The notes: a model not told the origin generated them from the sequence alone. Positions 42,701 through 54,255 are shown, counted from the stretch's first letter. The stretch: 64,000 bases of DNA from Chondrosia reniformis (GCA_947172415.1 OX359190.1:434001-498000), one strand, 5' to 3'. Program-made: numbers and translations.

Positions 42701-43390
42701 TTAATTGTCCAAGCACGTGTTCAAGATGTTTGATCTTTTAAATGTTGCCAAGGAGTGCATGAGTCGCACGGATAGAGGGTGAAAGGTAGAACTACAGGGA
42801 CATACCAAGGAAGCTAAGCAGGCTTTGTACGATGATTTGACAGATGGATGGTTTACTAAACTTCTCTTGCCAGTGGAGTAGTTGGGAGATGATGCATTGA
42901 AGAGAGAACTTAGGAGGGAAGGAGCTAAAGACTGGCATTTGAACTTGAGTTCAGCAAGGTGAAGGTTCCTACGAGAGGTTTGAGAAGACAGGCAAAAGTC
43001 TTTCCACAAGGCAGAAGATGAGGAAAGGCAAGGACAGTGCAGGATAATGCCACAACCATAGTTAAACATTGTCTGCAGGCGATTTGAGTTCTGTTTTGTT
43101 ACCCCGAAGTACATCACAATAGTCAACACATGGAAGAATGTATGGGTTTAAAGAAAATGACAAGAAGAAACCAAAATAGCCACCTCAAAAGGTTCACATG
43201 CTGGGACGCTTTTCTGGTGATGTGAGCTATATGGTTTGACCAATACAAGATGTAATTAACGATTCCTCCCAGGAATTTGAAAGAAGGTACTTGCTCGAGC
43301 TGAATGTGACGAGATGGTGGAGAATTTCCTGATCTTAATGAATTGATAAGCATGCACTTGAGGCCACTGTTAGACATCCTAGTGTTTGAC
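42701..43390 (-). mobile_element. LINE (CR1-like) 3' fragment, minus strand
   Basis: Minus-strand frames read FKFLGGIVNYILYWSNHI, then HVNLLRWLFWFL, NRLQTMFNYGCGIILH and SSSALWKDFCLSSQTSRRNL. These align in order with the C-terminal part of the LINE at 51000-54240 (FKYLCVLINDTLTWNDHV, LLNFGCKIVLHRR, AALQELGLTTLTLRRKL). A 5'-truncated, frameshifted insertion, located inside the Hook-like gene. Confidence 0.85.
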
Positions 43391-43416
43391 AGGTCTAAAC
43401 AAGTTTAAAGGCAATC

Positions 43417-43842
43417 ATGTGTACACGCGAAATATTCGTCGTTATTTGGCAAGGGAACCTAACTGTTTTGTCAGCCGAGAAACGAGATGCCAGTGCCAAG
43501 TCGCGTACACGGGGACCCTATGGTCAACTAACTGATAAACAGCTTGCATACGAGGTTCTCCCCCTCTTCCGCATTCCACACACTCTGGTATACGTGATAG
43601 CCTCTGACACTAGAATTGCACAGGTAAGTCGCTGCCATATCATCTCTCTCAGCACGTTTCTTTATAGAATACTCATCTCAGCTCGGAGAGGTCACACTTT
43701 GACCAAAGACTATACTCGGTATCTATTTTTGATATGTAAATCACAAAATATAGAATCCGTGAAAATTTTGCTACAAGGGATTCTACAGGATATCGCGAAA
43801 ATAAAGTGTTGCAAAAATATATACTCCTATGGTATTGGTTGA
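43417..43842 (+). other. Unidentified ORF or exon
   Basis: An open frame of 141 codons. The first 70 residues are compositionally protein-like (GPYGQLTDKQLAYEVLPLFR, then IPHTLVYVIASDTRIAQ) and end at a good donor (cag|gtaagtc at about 43624). I do not recognise the family. It could be a single exon of an unannotated gene or a chance ORF, and no partner exon was found nearby. Confidence 0.3.
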
Positions 43843-43979
43843 AGGTGCTGGGCATGAGTTAGGCAAAGGTCCTTAGGGGGAATGGTAAGAAGGTTATTGC
43901 TAATGTTAGGTGTGTTGCTTAATTCTGTCTACCCTATATAACTGCTCCTCTCCAATTGTTATTGGGGGATTAGGCAGTA

Positions 43980-45296
43980 TATTACTTTGGCTAACCTTCT
44001 GAATGACTGTCTCGATGTACCGTTCAGTCTCTTCTAATCGCATAAAACACTCTTCCTTCTCTGCCTCTGATCTAACTATCCTCCTTCTCATCCTAGTCCT
44101 CTCTATTTCATTGAATAGTTCATTATCGGATGGGCTGCCAAAAGAGTATTGTTAGATTAATGAGAAGGTCTGATATCTCCATCTGACAATTATACTAACC
44201 CAGGTTGAGTAATTTTCAAGGTTCTACATTCTTCTTTTAATTGGCTAATTTCCTCATTTTTCATCAACAACTACACACAATGAAAGTTGAACCAAACAAC
44301 TGATGAGGCAAGCACAAAATACCAAAGAGGATAAGAAAGTGGTAGAAATATATATTATATATACCTCTTGCTCCAGCTCAAACTTGGCCTGGTTAGTGTT
44401 TTCCAAGGCAAGTTTTAATTTTTCTATGTGACTCCATTTGTTGGGTGCCTTTTTCAAGCTATATAATTGACATACACTTACAGGTATACGTCACTTAAAA
44501 TGACAAGCATATACCTCCTGGATGGCTGCCATAATTTTTTCCTGGCAGTTGGCATCTAGTTTTTGAATGGCTTCCACATGTACTATACCAAGAGGAGAGA
44601 TGATATCGTGCATCAGTAATGCATACAAAATGAAGGACACATTGTGAACTTACTTTCTTTTTTATCACTATTGATTGCAACACCCAACAGGAGTTGAAGC
44701 AAACGCATTTCTGCTTCAAATACTCCTTGAGCTGTCAATACAAGGCACAAAATCATGTAAATTGGCTCTATTATACCAACCACATGAAGGCTTACCAACA
44801 TCCCTTGGGTCGGGTATTGGAAATGCTTCGAAATTCAAATGGAGACACTCATGGAAATAGTCAACTATTTTCTCAATTACTTTTTTTAAATTACTTGTCT
44901 TTAAAAACGAAAAGGTCAACCTTAATGTGACATTCAGACAAGTGTACAAGTCTGACTTACCTTCAGTATAAAAAGGTTCTCACATTGACTCAATGTATTT
45001 ATCCACCTTTGTGAGAAATACCATGGGTCTCTAAAAAAGAGCATTATGAAATCTAAGCAGGATAGCCCCAACATGCACCAAATATCTGCATTCAGTAAAT
45101 GTTGACACTCACAATTGATGAAGGCACTGAGCAACAGTGATACCTTCTATCAAAGTTTCCTTCACTTTTATATCAAATATCATCAGCTATGGACCAAGAT
45201 ATGTGATTTAAGTCACGAAAGCAATTACACCTGGATGGATAGACGTACCCATTTTGTAAGGCTGTCGCAAATTTCCTTTGGGCTGAAAGACTCCAT
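43980..45296 (-). CDS. HOOK-like: Hook-family dynein adaptor, N-terminal part (best copy)
   Basis: Minus-strand exons are about 45249-45296 (MESFSPKEICDSLTKW), 45113-45186, 44961-45030, 44796-44898, 44654-44731, 44515-44582, 44365-44458, about 44202-44272 and about 43990-44135. Exons 1-6 join in phase and reproduce the Hook N-terminal calponin-homology-like domain: TLIEGITVAQCLHQL, DPWYFSQRWI, NLKKVIEKIVDYFHE, MRLLQLLLGVAINSDKKE, EKIMAAIQE. Hook proteins link dynein to endosomal cargo, and this domain binds the dynein light intermediate chain. Exons 7-9 are coiled coil, but exon 7 does not join exon 6 in phase, so a microexon was missed or the gene is damaged. A LINE fragment interrupts the downstream part. 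Confidence 0.75.
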
Positions 45297-45339
45297 CTTC
45301 TAAAATGTAAGATTAGTAATTGTGAAGCAAAGTTGGCTT

Positions 45340-45690
45340 TTGTTTGTATATATATACAGCGCAGGTTACAATATGTATCTCAGTAGTGTCAAGTATTTCA
45401 ACCCCCAGGGTCTTGTCAGTCACAAAAGACCCTCAGGGTCAAAACGTCTGTCACTCAAACAGACCTTTACCAACTGCATCCTAGATGTCACTGAAGAAGA
45501 CCCTTGTATGATATATCAAATGATAAGTTTCACTCAGTTGTAGAAAAATCTTTATTCTATTACCCATACAAATTTGGCATATCAACAAGATGAAAAATGT
45601 CACATTTACAAATTTACGTATTCACAGTGGCCAGCTGACATAGGTTATAACACCTTTCGATTTTACCAAGTTTATTGAAGTGATTGATAA
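45340..45690. repeat. Interspersed repeat with a small GAC-CCT hairpin
   Basis: The segment contains aaaagaccctcagggtcaaaacg, a perfect 6-bp stem, followed by gaagaagacccttg. Related sequence occurs at about 50030-50220 and 54240-54500. It flanks the pogo fragments and an RT remnant, so it is probably the end of a mobile element. Confidence 0.5.
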
Positions 45691-45734
45691 GTTCTGAACC
45701 ACTTTGTTGGATACCATTATACTGTACAAGCCTA

Positions 45735-45980
45735 GAATGAGGTTCCTCTGTCACCGTGGCCAACTGCTTCTGGCACTCTGGGTTTGTTCATGACACCACT
45801 GGAGAAGCAGATAACCTGGATGAGGCTATGGATGATCAAGATTATAAAGAGGTTGTGGAGAGGCTGGCTTCGTTGGACAATGTAGAGGACATTTTGGATG
45901 AGTATGTTCCGACCTCTGTAGAATTATATGAAAACGCGATTGTTCATAAAGAAGCTCCCCAAGATATCCATGCAGGATGA
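45735..45980 (+). mobile_element. pogo/Tigger transposase C-terminal fragment
   Basis: The frame reads SVTVANCFWHSGFVHDTTGE and then an acidic tail (LDNVEDILDEYV). The motif T-x-x-N-C-F-x-H-x-G-F is the conserved C-terminal end of pogo/Tigger DDE transposases. The catalytic part is absent. A shorter relative is at 54610-54790. Confidence 0.6.
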
Positions 45981-46259
45981 AGGTGAATACGGCATGGAGA
46001 TTGTAAAGCCTATCTACAGAGAAGTTGCTTAAGCCCTGGGTACCTTCTCTTCATTAGTGATAACCAGCCTTTAATAACAGGGTTGAAAACGTTGAAGATG
46101 CAGCTCAACTCGACTGGTAAAGATGCATAAAGCAGGAAACATTGAATGATATGTTCAGAAAAAACATTTAACTTGATTATCCCAACTTGTTATTACAGGA
46201 GAGTGTTTATTGTATGCATTGTTAATACTGCATTACATATTACCCATTATTACATACCC

Positions 46260-46720
46260 TAAGCCCTGAACACTTATAGGTAACCTTTTATGTATAAATA
46301 ACAAGGACTTGGAATTGTCAATTAGTGACATCCACTCCAAAGAATGTATTCTTAAAAAGACAAATTCCAAGCAGCCCTAGCAAATCCCACTTTCTGGACT
46401 TATATATAATCATCACTAATAACCAACTTATCACTAAAGTATATGATAAGCGAGAGGATTCTAACTTTGATATAATAAATTTCCCCCATTTAGATAGTAA
46501 TATTCTAATACGCCAGTCTATGGTGTCTTCATTTCACAACTAATTAGTTCCAGAATATGTAATGATTTCTCTGGTTTTAAGACTAAAAGTTTGCAGTTAA
46601 TGCAGTAGGCTTATTAAGCAGGGTTACAAATACTTAAAGTTAAAATCAACCTTTAAAACCTTCCTATCCCGGCAACCTCTATTTAGAATCAAGTATAAGC
46701 AAAACGAAGCTAGTATGCTT
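46260..46720 (+). mobile_element. Reverse-transcriptase remnant
   Basis: Frames read FLDLYIIITNNQLITKVYDK and REDSNFDIINFPHLDSNIL, then after a stop RLIKQGYKYLKLKSTFKTFL. The pattern FLDL.I.I.N......YDKR.DF.F.I.NFP..DSNI is familiar from retroelement polyproteins of invertebrates. I cannot fix the class. Degenerate, no intact ORF. Confidence 0.5.
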
Positions 46721-46894
46721 AATGACTGTCTTGTGTTATATATATACCCCATACTGTGTTAGCCCACCTCCAAAGAAACGTTACTACTATAAGAATGTGC
46801 TGAAGTCTCTTTTGCCTGTACAAGCCAGATTACTATTAAATTTAAGTCATAAAATTTAATTCTACTTACATTCCTTTCCTAAAATTAAATTTCA

Positions 46895-47170
46895 TCATGT
46901 GTCTTAGTTAACTCGTAATTCAACTTCTGTCACCAATATAGTGTAAATAACGCCCCTAGATTTAGCATAGAGAGCCAAGGATTCACAGAAGATCAAGATA
47001 AAGAAAATGACAATAGCTCCCAGGATCACCGATGAAGGGTGGTTTTCCCAGAAACAGCTGTCTGACCCAGTGGAGCAGAAGAAAGGAAACACCTGTATCT
47101 TCATCCAAAGCTCTCTCCAGGCTTTTCAAGTAGGCATTAGGCATAGCATGTAGGAAAATGGTGTATTGAT
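46895..47170 (+). repeat. Duplicated segment shared with 55370-55580
   Basis: Both contain gattcacagaagatcaagat, ctgtctgacccagtggag, tgtatcttcatccaaagctc and ggcatagcatgtaggaaaat in the same order and orientation. The 55.3-kb copy reads SSEDEENDRKSEDNMKKEKD in one frame. No function can be assigned. Confidence 0.75.
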
Positions 47171-47333
47171 TATTTAAATGATGTGACCCAATCAAAGTTG
47201 AGAAAGGGTTCCAGGAAGTTCTCAGTGTATTTATAAATGACAAACAACTGTGAAACTTACCAAGGGTGTTTTAATTAATCAAGAATGAAATTTAGTGGTT
47301 CCAAGACAGGAAATGACTTAAAAATCGACCTGG

Positions 47334-48264
47334 ATGTGTGATTCACTGTACCTTACAATTCCATCCAAGATGTCGGCTTCATCAGGTCTCATCTTAGATT
47401 ACAGTATGGTACAGGTCACTGACACTGGCAGCTCAGGAACTATGGAGAAAGAGGGCTTGAGACGATGCCTTAACAAGGTTCTTAATGAATTTAATTTTAA
47501 TGTTGGCACCCTTGCTACTGATAGACACAAACAAATATTCGCCTTTCTAAGAGCAGATTACCCAAATATCAACCATCAATTTGATGTTTGGCATGTTAGC
47601 AAACGTGTCACAAAGAAGTTGACCAAAGAGGGCATTAAAAATGGCCATGGTAGTCTGCTACCTTGGATTCAGTCCATATCAAACCACTTGTGGTGGTCTG
47701 CACAGAGCTGCAACTTAAACCCTGATGTTCTTGTTGCCAAGTGGAGTTCTATTGTGCACCATGTTGTCAATGTTCATATATAGTTGGCAAGATAGACATT
47801 TTCAATCATGCAATCATGGACCTCTTGACGATGCACAGTGCCGGAAAAAATGGCCGAAGCCAAATGGTCGTGCCCATCTTGCTCTTAAAAATGTTGTTCT
47901 TAACAATGCTTTGTTAAGAGATATACCAAAGCTAAGCAGCTTTTGTCATACAGGCATGCTTGAAGTGTTCCATTCCCTGCTGACTAAGTATTGCCCTAAA
48001 CGTCAGCATTTTAGCTTCATGGGAATGTGTGTGCGTACAGAATTAACCACACTTGATCATAATCACAATATCAAAAGGGAGCAGGCAACAACTAGCGAGG
48101 GCATCCTCCAGTACAAACTGGAATTTTCAAAGGCAACAAAGAGATGGGTATTGAAACCAGTTAAGGAAACCAAATCCTATGCTCATTTGCATGATATGCT
48201 AGAGTTATTAGTTGATCTTATATTTCAAGAACAGCAAGATTTAGACATATATATCCGAACTTAA
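47334..48264 (+). pseudogene. Transposase-like protein, frameshifted
   Basis: Two overlapping frames join at about 47775. Frame 1 reads VQVTDTGSSGTMEKEGLRRC, TLATDRHKQIFAFLRADYP and INHQFDVWHVSKRVTKKL. Frame 2 reads SWQDRHFQSCNHGPLDD, HTGMLEVFHSLLTKYCPKRQ and TTLDHNHNIKREQA. This set of motifs recurs in multicopy invertebrate proteins regarded as transposon-derived. The conserved D/H-rich blocks (TDRH, FDVWH) could be catalytic. One base change would restore a single frame, so decay is slight. The N terminus is not defined. Confidence 0.6.
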
Positions 48265-48411
48265 TCTACCTTCAAACATAGCTAAAGTTCCATGGCCTAA
48301 CAAGCAAGATGTAATTAATCAACAAATGACACATTTTGGAAGTTAATTTATTGTAATATTTATTGCATACATCATGCACAAAGTACACACTTGCTTATAA
48401 CTTGTTTATAG

Positions 48412-49115
48412 CTACCATGGATATTCTAGATTGGTTAAATGTTCTCTAAATCCTGCATATACTTCTGATTGCTCTGGAAAGGAATTCCTAATGGCTATTA
48501 CAGCGCAAGATGGTATTACTCTACGGACTCTTCTCCCCAGCTTGGAATGTGTGTACCATGTAAACTGTCTGTATGCTGCAAGGTGGTAGGATCTGAAAGG
48601 CATTGAAGAAACAGCACTTGTGGGTATGGGCATTGAAGAAAATTCAATCAGTTAAACGTCTATACGTAATTACATGAATATTTACCTATTCTGTATAGGA
48701 TCAGGTAATGGGGCAAATCCAACATCCATCATACCCACAAGTGCTGTTTCAAGAACAGCTTGATTCAAAACCATTGCGCTAAAAGCCTCCCAATCCGTAA
48801 TACATCTGTGTGTGGCTTCCACTTTACTCTTGGAATCGCTTGGCAACAAATGTTTTCTATTTGCCATTCCATTCTCGAACATTTGCCGCAAGAACACCAA
48901 GTCGAAACATCATCTTCACTCCCGTTCGGTTCTGTCGATATTTTGTTCCCAGAAGTCGATTCTGAATCTTCTTCGGCCTCACTGCCACTATATATAAGTC
49001 GGCTCGAACTAATATGGCCTAACCACGGCCATATCTCAAGGCTACCAGTGACGTTTTTTGACGAGCAACAGCAAAAAAACATACCTGCCACGATGGGCGA
49101 TTTAAACGCTTCCAT
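48412..49115 (-). CDS. P2X7-type cytoplasmic ballast-domain protein (stand-alone)
   Basis: Minus strand. A start (MEAFKSPIVAG) lies at 49115, with possibly a short intron after it. Then come an acidic Ser-rich stretch, WCSCGKCSRM, ENICC, CITDWEAFSAMVLNQAVL, an intron (48593-48685, phase 2), and YRQFTWYTHSKLGRRVRRVI, PSCAVIAIRNSFPEQSEVYA and a stop at 48412. The WCxCGxC, CC, AYRxF and IPSCxxxxIRxxFP motifs are those of the zinc-binding C-terminal ballast of P2X7. No transmembrane channel part is present. A frameshift near 48840 (ENICCQAIP to KVEATHRCI) suggests a pseudogene or base error. Confidence 0.75.
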
Positions 49116-49239
49116 ATTCTTCTTCCAGGTAAGTAAATTTGTTACTAACATTACTATTCCTTGTTACTAATAAACCCCTGTCGATTTATGCAAAAAAATA
49201 GTAACAAAATTTTGATGTCAGTTCCCCTTTAAGACAAAC

Positions 49240-50030
49240 ATATACCTCCTGAATTGCTGCCATAATTTTCTGCTGGCAGTTAGTATCCATTTTTTGAATG
49301 GCCTAGCTCCACATGAACTATACCAAAAGAAGAGATGATATCAGTAATGCATACGAAATGAAGGACACATTGTCAACTTACTTTGTTTTTTTATCATTCT
49401 TTTTGCCAACACCTAGGATTAGTTGAAGCAAACGCATTTCTGCTTCAATTTCTCCTTGAGCTGTCAATATAATGCACAAAGTCATGTATACTGGCTCTAT
49501 TGTACCAACCACATGCAGGCTTACCAAAATTCATTGGGTCGGGGATTGGAAATGTTGTGAAATGCAAGTGGAGGCACTCATGAATGTAGTCCACAATGTT
49601 TCTCTAACTTCTTTCAAATTATTTGTCTTTTAAATATGCAAAGTTAAAGTTATTGTGACATTCAGAAAAGTGCATAAGTCTGACTCACCTTCACTATAAC
49701 AATGTTCTGACATTGACGTAAACCTTGGCGACAAATACCATGGGTCTCTAAAAATGAAATCTAAGCAGGATAGCCGTAACATGCACCAAATATCTGCATT
49801 CAGTAAATGTTGACACTCACAATTGATGAAGGCACTGAGCAACAGTGATACCTTCTATGAAATTTTTCTATCCGTCCAGGTGTATATATAATTGTTTCCG
49901 TGACTTCAATCACATATATTGGTCCATAGCTAATGACATTTTAAGTAGAAATTAGACATACCCATATTGTAAGGCTGTCTAATATTTCCTTTGGACTGAA
50001 AGACTATAATATGAGATAAGTAATTGTGAA
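49240..50030 (-). pseudogene. HOOK-like: Hook-like N-terminal exons, decayed minus copy
   Basis: Homologues of exons 1-6 of the 45-kb gene appear in the same order and orientation: near 49990 (exon 1, start codon destroyed), 49830, 49740, 49600, 49450 and 49250-49310. Exon 6 carries an insertion (gtggagctaggccattc) that breaks frame, and exon 3 is shortened. A pseudogene fragment. Confidence 0.8.
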
Positions 50031-50231
50031 GCAAAGTTGACTTTTGCTTGTATTTACATTGCAGGTTACAATATGTATTGCAGTAGTGTTAAGCATTTTG
50101 ACCTCCAGGGTCTTTTCAGTCACTAAAGACCCCAGGGTCAAAATGGCTATCACACAAACAGACTGTTACCACTGCATCCTAGATGCAACTGAAGAAGACC
50201 CTTGAAATATGTTTGAAATATCTTAGTTATC

Positions 50232-50930
50232 AAACAAGTACAGTCATGACTCTTTAATCCGGCCTCTGTTGAACCGGTAATCTTGATATCCAGATAATTA
50301 TTAAGTAAAACTGATGTCCTCCGTACATTTTTGAACACGCTAATCCGGACTTCAGTTTCCTGATCCGGCAGCGCCAGTTTTCACACTTTTGTATACATTA
50401 TGCATTTTTGTCTTGTTAATCCGCACCTCGAGTCCGCCACCATAATAAGGTGTTTAATTAAGGCTAAGGTGAAACTACTTAAGTTGTTTAAGCCAAGATG
50501 AACTCTTCATCTAAATGACCAAGGACGGCACTGACATCGACTATTAAGAGAGCACTGTGTTTGTTTAAGAAACAGAATCTGAAGGCTACTTGGAAGTTGA
50601 ACTCACAAAGCCGCTGCAATAGGTTCTCGATTTAATCTGAAGATCAGACGTTCAACTGTTGGAGATATACTGCGGCAAAAGAACCAAGAAATCCTTTGGA
50701 AACAAGGAAGTTGATTCAGTACATGCATTGATAAAGCAAGTAACCAATCTTCAGTGGATGTCCTCCATGCAAGGCAACCTTTTTTCTTATTTTACAAGAA
50801 CTTGATTTTTACCATTTTATTCACATGTACTGTATACACAATAAGTGCAGTTACAGTAATCATACGTACTTATATTATCTTTAAGCATGTGTACACATCT
50901 GTTTATATCATATTATAGATATCGATATCG
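50232..50930. mobile_element. pogo/Tigger-like DNA transposon remnant
   Basis: The left end cagtcatgactctttaatcc followed by ggcctctgttgaacc has the look of pogo/Tigger terminal sequence, with further ccggcag and aatccgcacc motifs. Internal frames such as VDSVHALIKQVTNLQ and NLFSYFTRT are interrupted by stops. No right end was found, and the LINE begins next to it. Confidence 0.45.
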
Positions 50931-50999
50931 ATCAATATGGCAGGTGTTCTATTCTTAATTGCGATTTTTATGGCAAGAAGAGTGATTTTGACAAGAAAG

Positions 51000-53900
51000 G
51001 TTGTCCCGATGTTGATGGTGGTGAGTATCTCCCAACTCCTTTGCGTTCCTCGCTACCATCTGGTTTGGAAGTGTTCTACTTGTGTCGGCCGCTTTCTGCC
51101 ACTTGCTGCACGGGGTATCATTGCCTTGTTCTCGGGTGTTCTCGAGGTTAATATTGCTGTTTCCGCTTCTTGCGGGCGATATAGAGTTGAACCCAGGACC
51201 AGTTTACAAGTATCCCTGTTTGAAATGTGGGAAACTGGTGAAAACCAATCAGAAGGGATTACAATGTGATCTATGTGATCAATGGTGCCATGCAACTTGT
51301 GAACAGGTGTCGGCTGAGGTGTATCAAAGGCTTGCGGGTTCTTCCAATGACTGGTTTTGCTCTCATTGTTGTCTTCCCTCATTTTCTGACAGCTTTGATT
51401 CAGATGTTACATGAGGTACAAACAATGTCAATTTAGAACTTGACTTAGCTGTAGAGGCAACTAATAGTCTACAGGAGGTATTCAAAAGGAATGTGAAAGG
51501 ACTTACTTTTTGCCATCTAAATTTTAGGAGCTTGTGTAGGTGTATGGATGAGCTTCGCCATCAAATTAGTTTGTGTTCTGGTGTAGATAGGCTGTTTCTG
51601 TCTCTGAGCGAGACTTGGTTGGATGAATCTGTCCCAGATATCTACCTTCCCAGTCAATCCATGATGTGTGTAACAGCATTGATAAATGATGATTGCCAAA
51701 AAGAAACTTGTTGCCTGTGGAGATTTCAATGTGGACATGGCGGATCTGAACAAACCTTACTCCAAACTTCCTTCGAATTTCCTGACTTCCCACTCTCTTC
51801 AGCAAACCCATTAGCTCCCCCACTCACTTCTCTTCTACTTCATATTCCATCCTTGACCTCTTCATCGTTACTTCCAATGTTCCCATATCCCAATCTTCTG
51901 TTCTTGACTCAGCTATCTCTGATCATCTGCCTATAATGCTTGACATTGACTTTAGTGTTCCTAAACCTCATCCATGCTTAGTAACTCGTAGGTCATTTAA
52001 GAACTTTTCCAAAGTAAGCTTCGAAGAGGATCTTTCTATTGTACCATGGTCTATAATTGATGTCTTTGATAGCCTTGATAATAAGATCAACATCTTTAAC
52101 TCACTCTTGCTGGATGTTTTGGACCTACATGCCCCACTGAAGACAGTACGTGTCAAGAAGAAGCCTGCCCCTTGGATCACGAAACGTATCAGAGACGAGA
52201 TGGATCATCGGAATAAACTGTTTAGAAAGTTCATGAAAAATCGACTAACGGTATCATGGGAAGCATTCAAGGCACATAGGAATAGAGTAGCGTCACTTCA
52301 ACGAAAGGCAAAGAAACACTATTTCCTTCGCTTAATCAGGAACAAAGCTCATCCTTCTGCTCTATGGAATACTCTTAAGGCAGCTGGTGTTTCTTCCTCT
52401 TCACATGAAAACTGGTCTTGCTTCAACATGAGCTCTTCTTCTGTTGCCATTATTCTTAATAACCACTTTGTTGCTGTTTCTTCTACTGGGTCTGGTACCC
52501 CTCCATCTCCCCCTGCTTTGGCTTCTCCTCCCCAGTCTACTCTCTTACCTCCACTACCCCTGCTTGGTGTGAAGAAACCCTAGCTTCTCTTAAGTCTAGA
52601 TGCTCTCCAGGTCTTGATGGTATCCCTTCCTCTGTTCTTATAGCTGGCCGATCTGTCATCTCTTAACCTCTGTCGTCTATCCTCAATTCCTCCCTTTCTT
52701 CTTCTATCTTTCCTGGATCCTGGAAGTTTGCTTGGGTTAAGCCACTCCACAAAGGCGGTGATCGTGTCTCCCCCACGAATTACCGACCCATCTCTCTGCT
52801 TCCAGTCTGCAGTAAACTTCTAGAAAGGTGTGTCCAGGAGCAGTTTTCTTCTCACCTCATACAAAACGACCTTCTCTTCCTTTATCAATCTGGATTTCGG
52901 CCCAAGCATTCTGCCCAAACACTTCTTCTTCACTGCTTGGATGACTGGTACAAGGCTCTGGACAGAAGACAGTTCATCGGGGTTGTGTTTCTTGATATCT
53001 CCAAAGCTTTTGACACTGTGAACCATGATCTTGATTTGTCTAAGCTTTCCCAACTTGGTCTCTCCTCGTGTACAGTGCTTGGTTTAAGTCTTATCTTTCT
53101 GATTGTTGCCAGGTTACTCGTGTCAGTGATTCATTCTCCTCTCTTGGTTTTCCCACAACTGGTGTTCCCCAAGGCTCTGTGCTTGGTCCTTCTCTCTTCT
53201 CTACCTTTATCAATGACCTGCCTTCAGTCCTGCCTGCTGATTCTGTTGTTCTCTTTGCTGATGACACTGCCATCTACATCATGAGTAGCCATCTTGCTTC
53301 TTTAAACTCTTCACTTCAACAGTGTCTAGATGCAACCAGCCTGTGGATGGCCAGCAATGGACTGCAACTGAATACAAGCAAAACACAATGTATGCTCCTT
53401 CACTCTAGTAGAAGAAAAATTGACAGTGGCTTGGACGTTCTTGTTGATGGTGTAACTGTTGATCAGGTACGAGTGTTCAAGTATCTTTGCGTGCTTATAA
53501 ACGATACCCTAACTTGGAATGACCATGTTGACATGATCTGTAGAAAAGTAAGCTGTTGTCTCAACCTTCTTCGTAGGCTCTCTTGGTTTCTCCCTCGCTC
53601 TCTCCTCACTTATCTTAAATCGTACATCCTTCCCCACTTTGACTATTGTGATGTCGTCTGGTCTGGCTGTACTCAAGATGAATCTCGCCGCTTGGAATCA
53701 CTGCTGAACTTTGGTTGCAAGATTGTGCTTCATAGGCGTCGTGACTCTTCTTCCACTGCTGCTCTTCAAGAACTTGGATTAACGACTCTCACCTTGAGAA
53801 GAAAACTTCACATGGCTCAGTGTATGTTTCGCAGCTTATCCTCCCAGGCTCCACCTTATCTGTCTCGGCTCTTCTCTTATGTTTCTTACCACCATAACAC

Positions 53901-54255
53901 TCGTTCCTCTTTCACTTCCCAACTTAATCTTCCCTTGGTCAGGTCTTTCTTCCGACAGAAGGCATTCAGTTTTGTCGGTGCTTCCCTCTGGCGCAGCCTA
54001 CCTACAGCCATTCGTGCAACACCTAACCTCAGCCTCAACAATTTTACGGAACTATGTAAACGTTTTTATTCTAATGCATGAGCGACAATTTGTATTATGT
54101 AACAATATGCACACAACTGAATTGACAATTCTATTTTATTTATTTATTTATTGTACATATTGTTGTTTTTGTACTGGGTGCCTTTGTAGTAGCCTCAGGC
54201 TATTGGCCTCCCCAGTTTAAATAAGATTTCCTGATATCCTGATATCCTGAAGAAG
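51000..54255 (+). mobile_element. CR1-like LINE with 2A motif and PHD finger, decayed
   Basis: Order on the + strand: a hydrophobic leader, a 2A-like GDIELNPGP (51175-51201), a PHD finger (CLKCGKLV, CDLCDQWCHATC, WFCSHCC; about 51210-51385), an APE-type endonuclease start (LNFRSLCRCMDELRHQ, LSLSETWLD), GDFNVD in another frame, and SDHLPIM. Then comes a reverse transcriptase with YRPISLLPVCSKLLE, SGFRPKHSA, LDISKAFDTVNHD, GVPQGSVLGP and FADDTAIY (about 53254). The C terminus ends at 54081. Several frameshifts and an internal endonuclease deletion near 51660 make it non-autonomous. The 3' end carries tgatatcc repeats. Confidence 0.92.

Noticed and set aside
48760-49170. Plus-strand 136-codon ORF over the ballast-domain gene
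   Set aside because: The minus strand carries conserved cysteine and aromatic motifs, and the plus frame has none.
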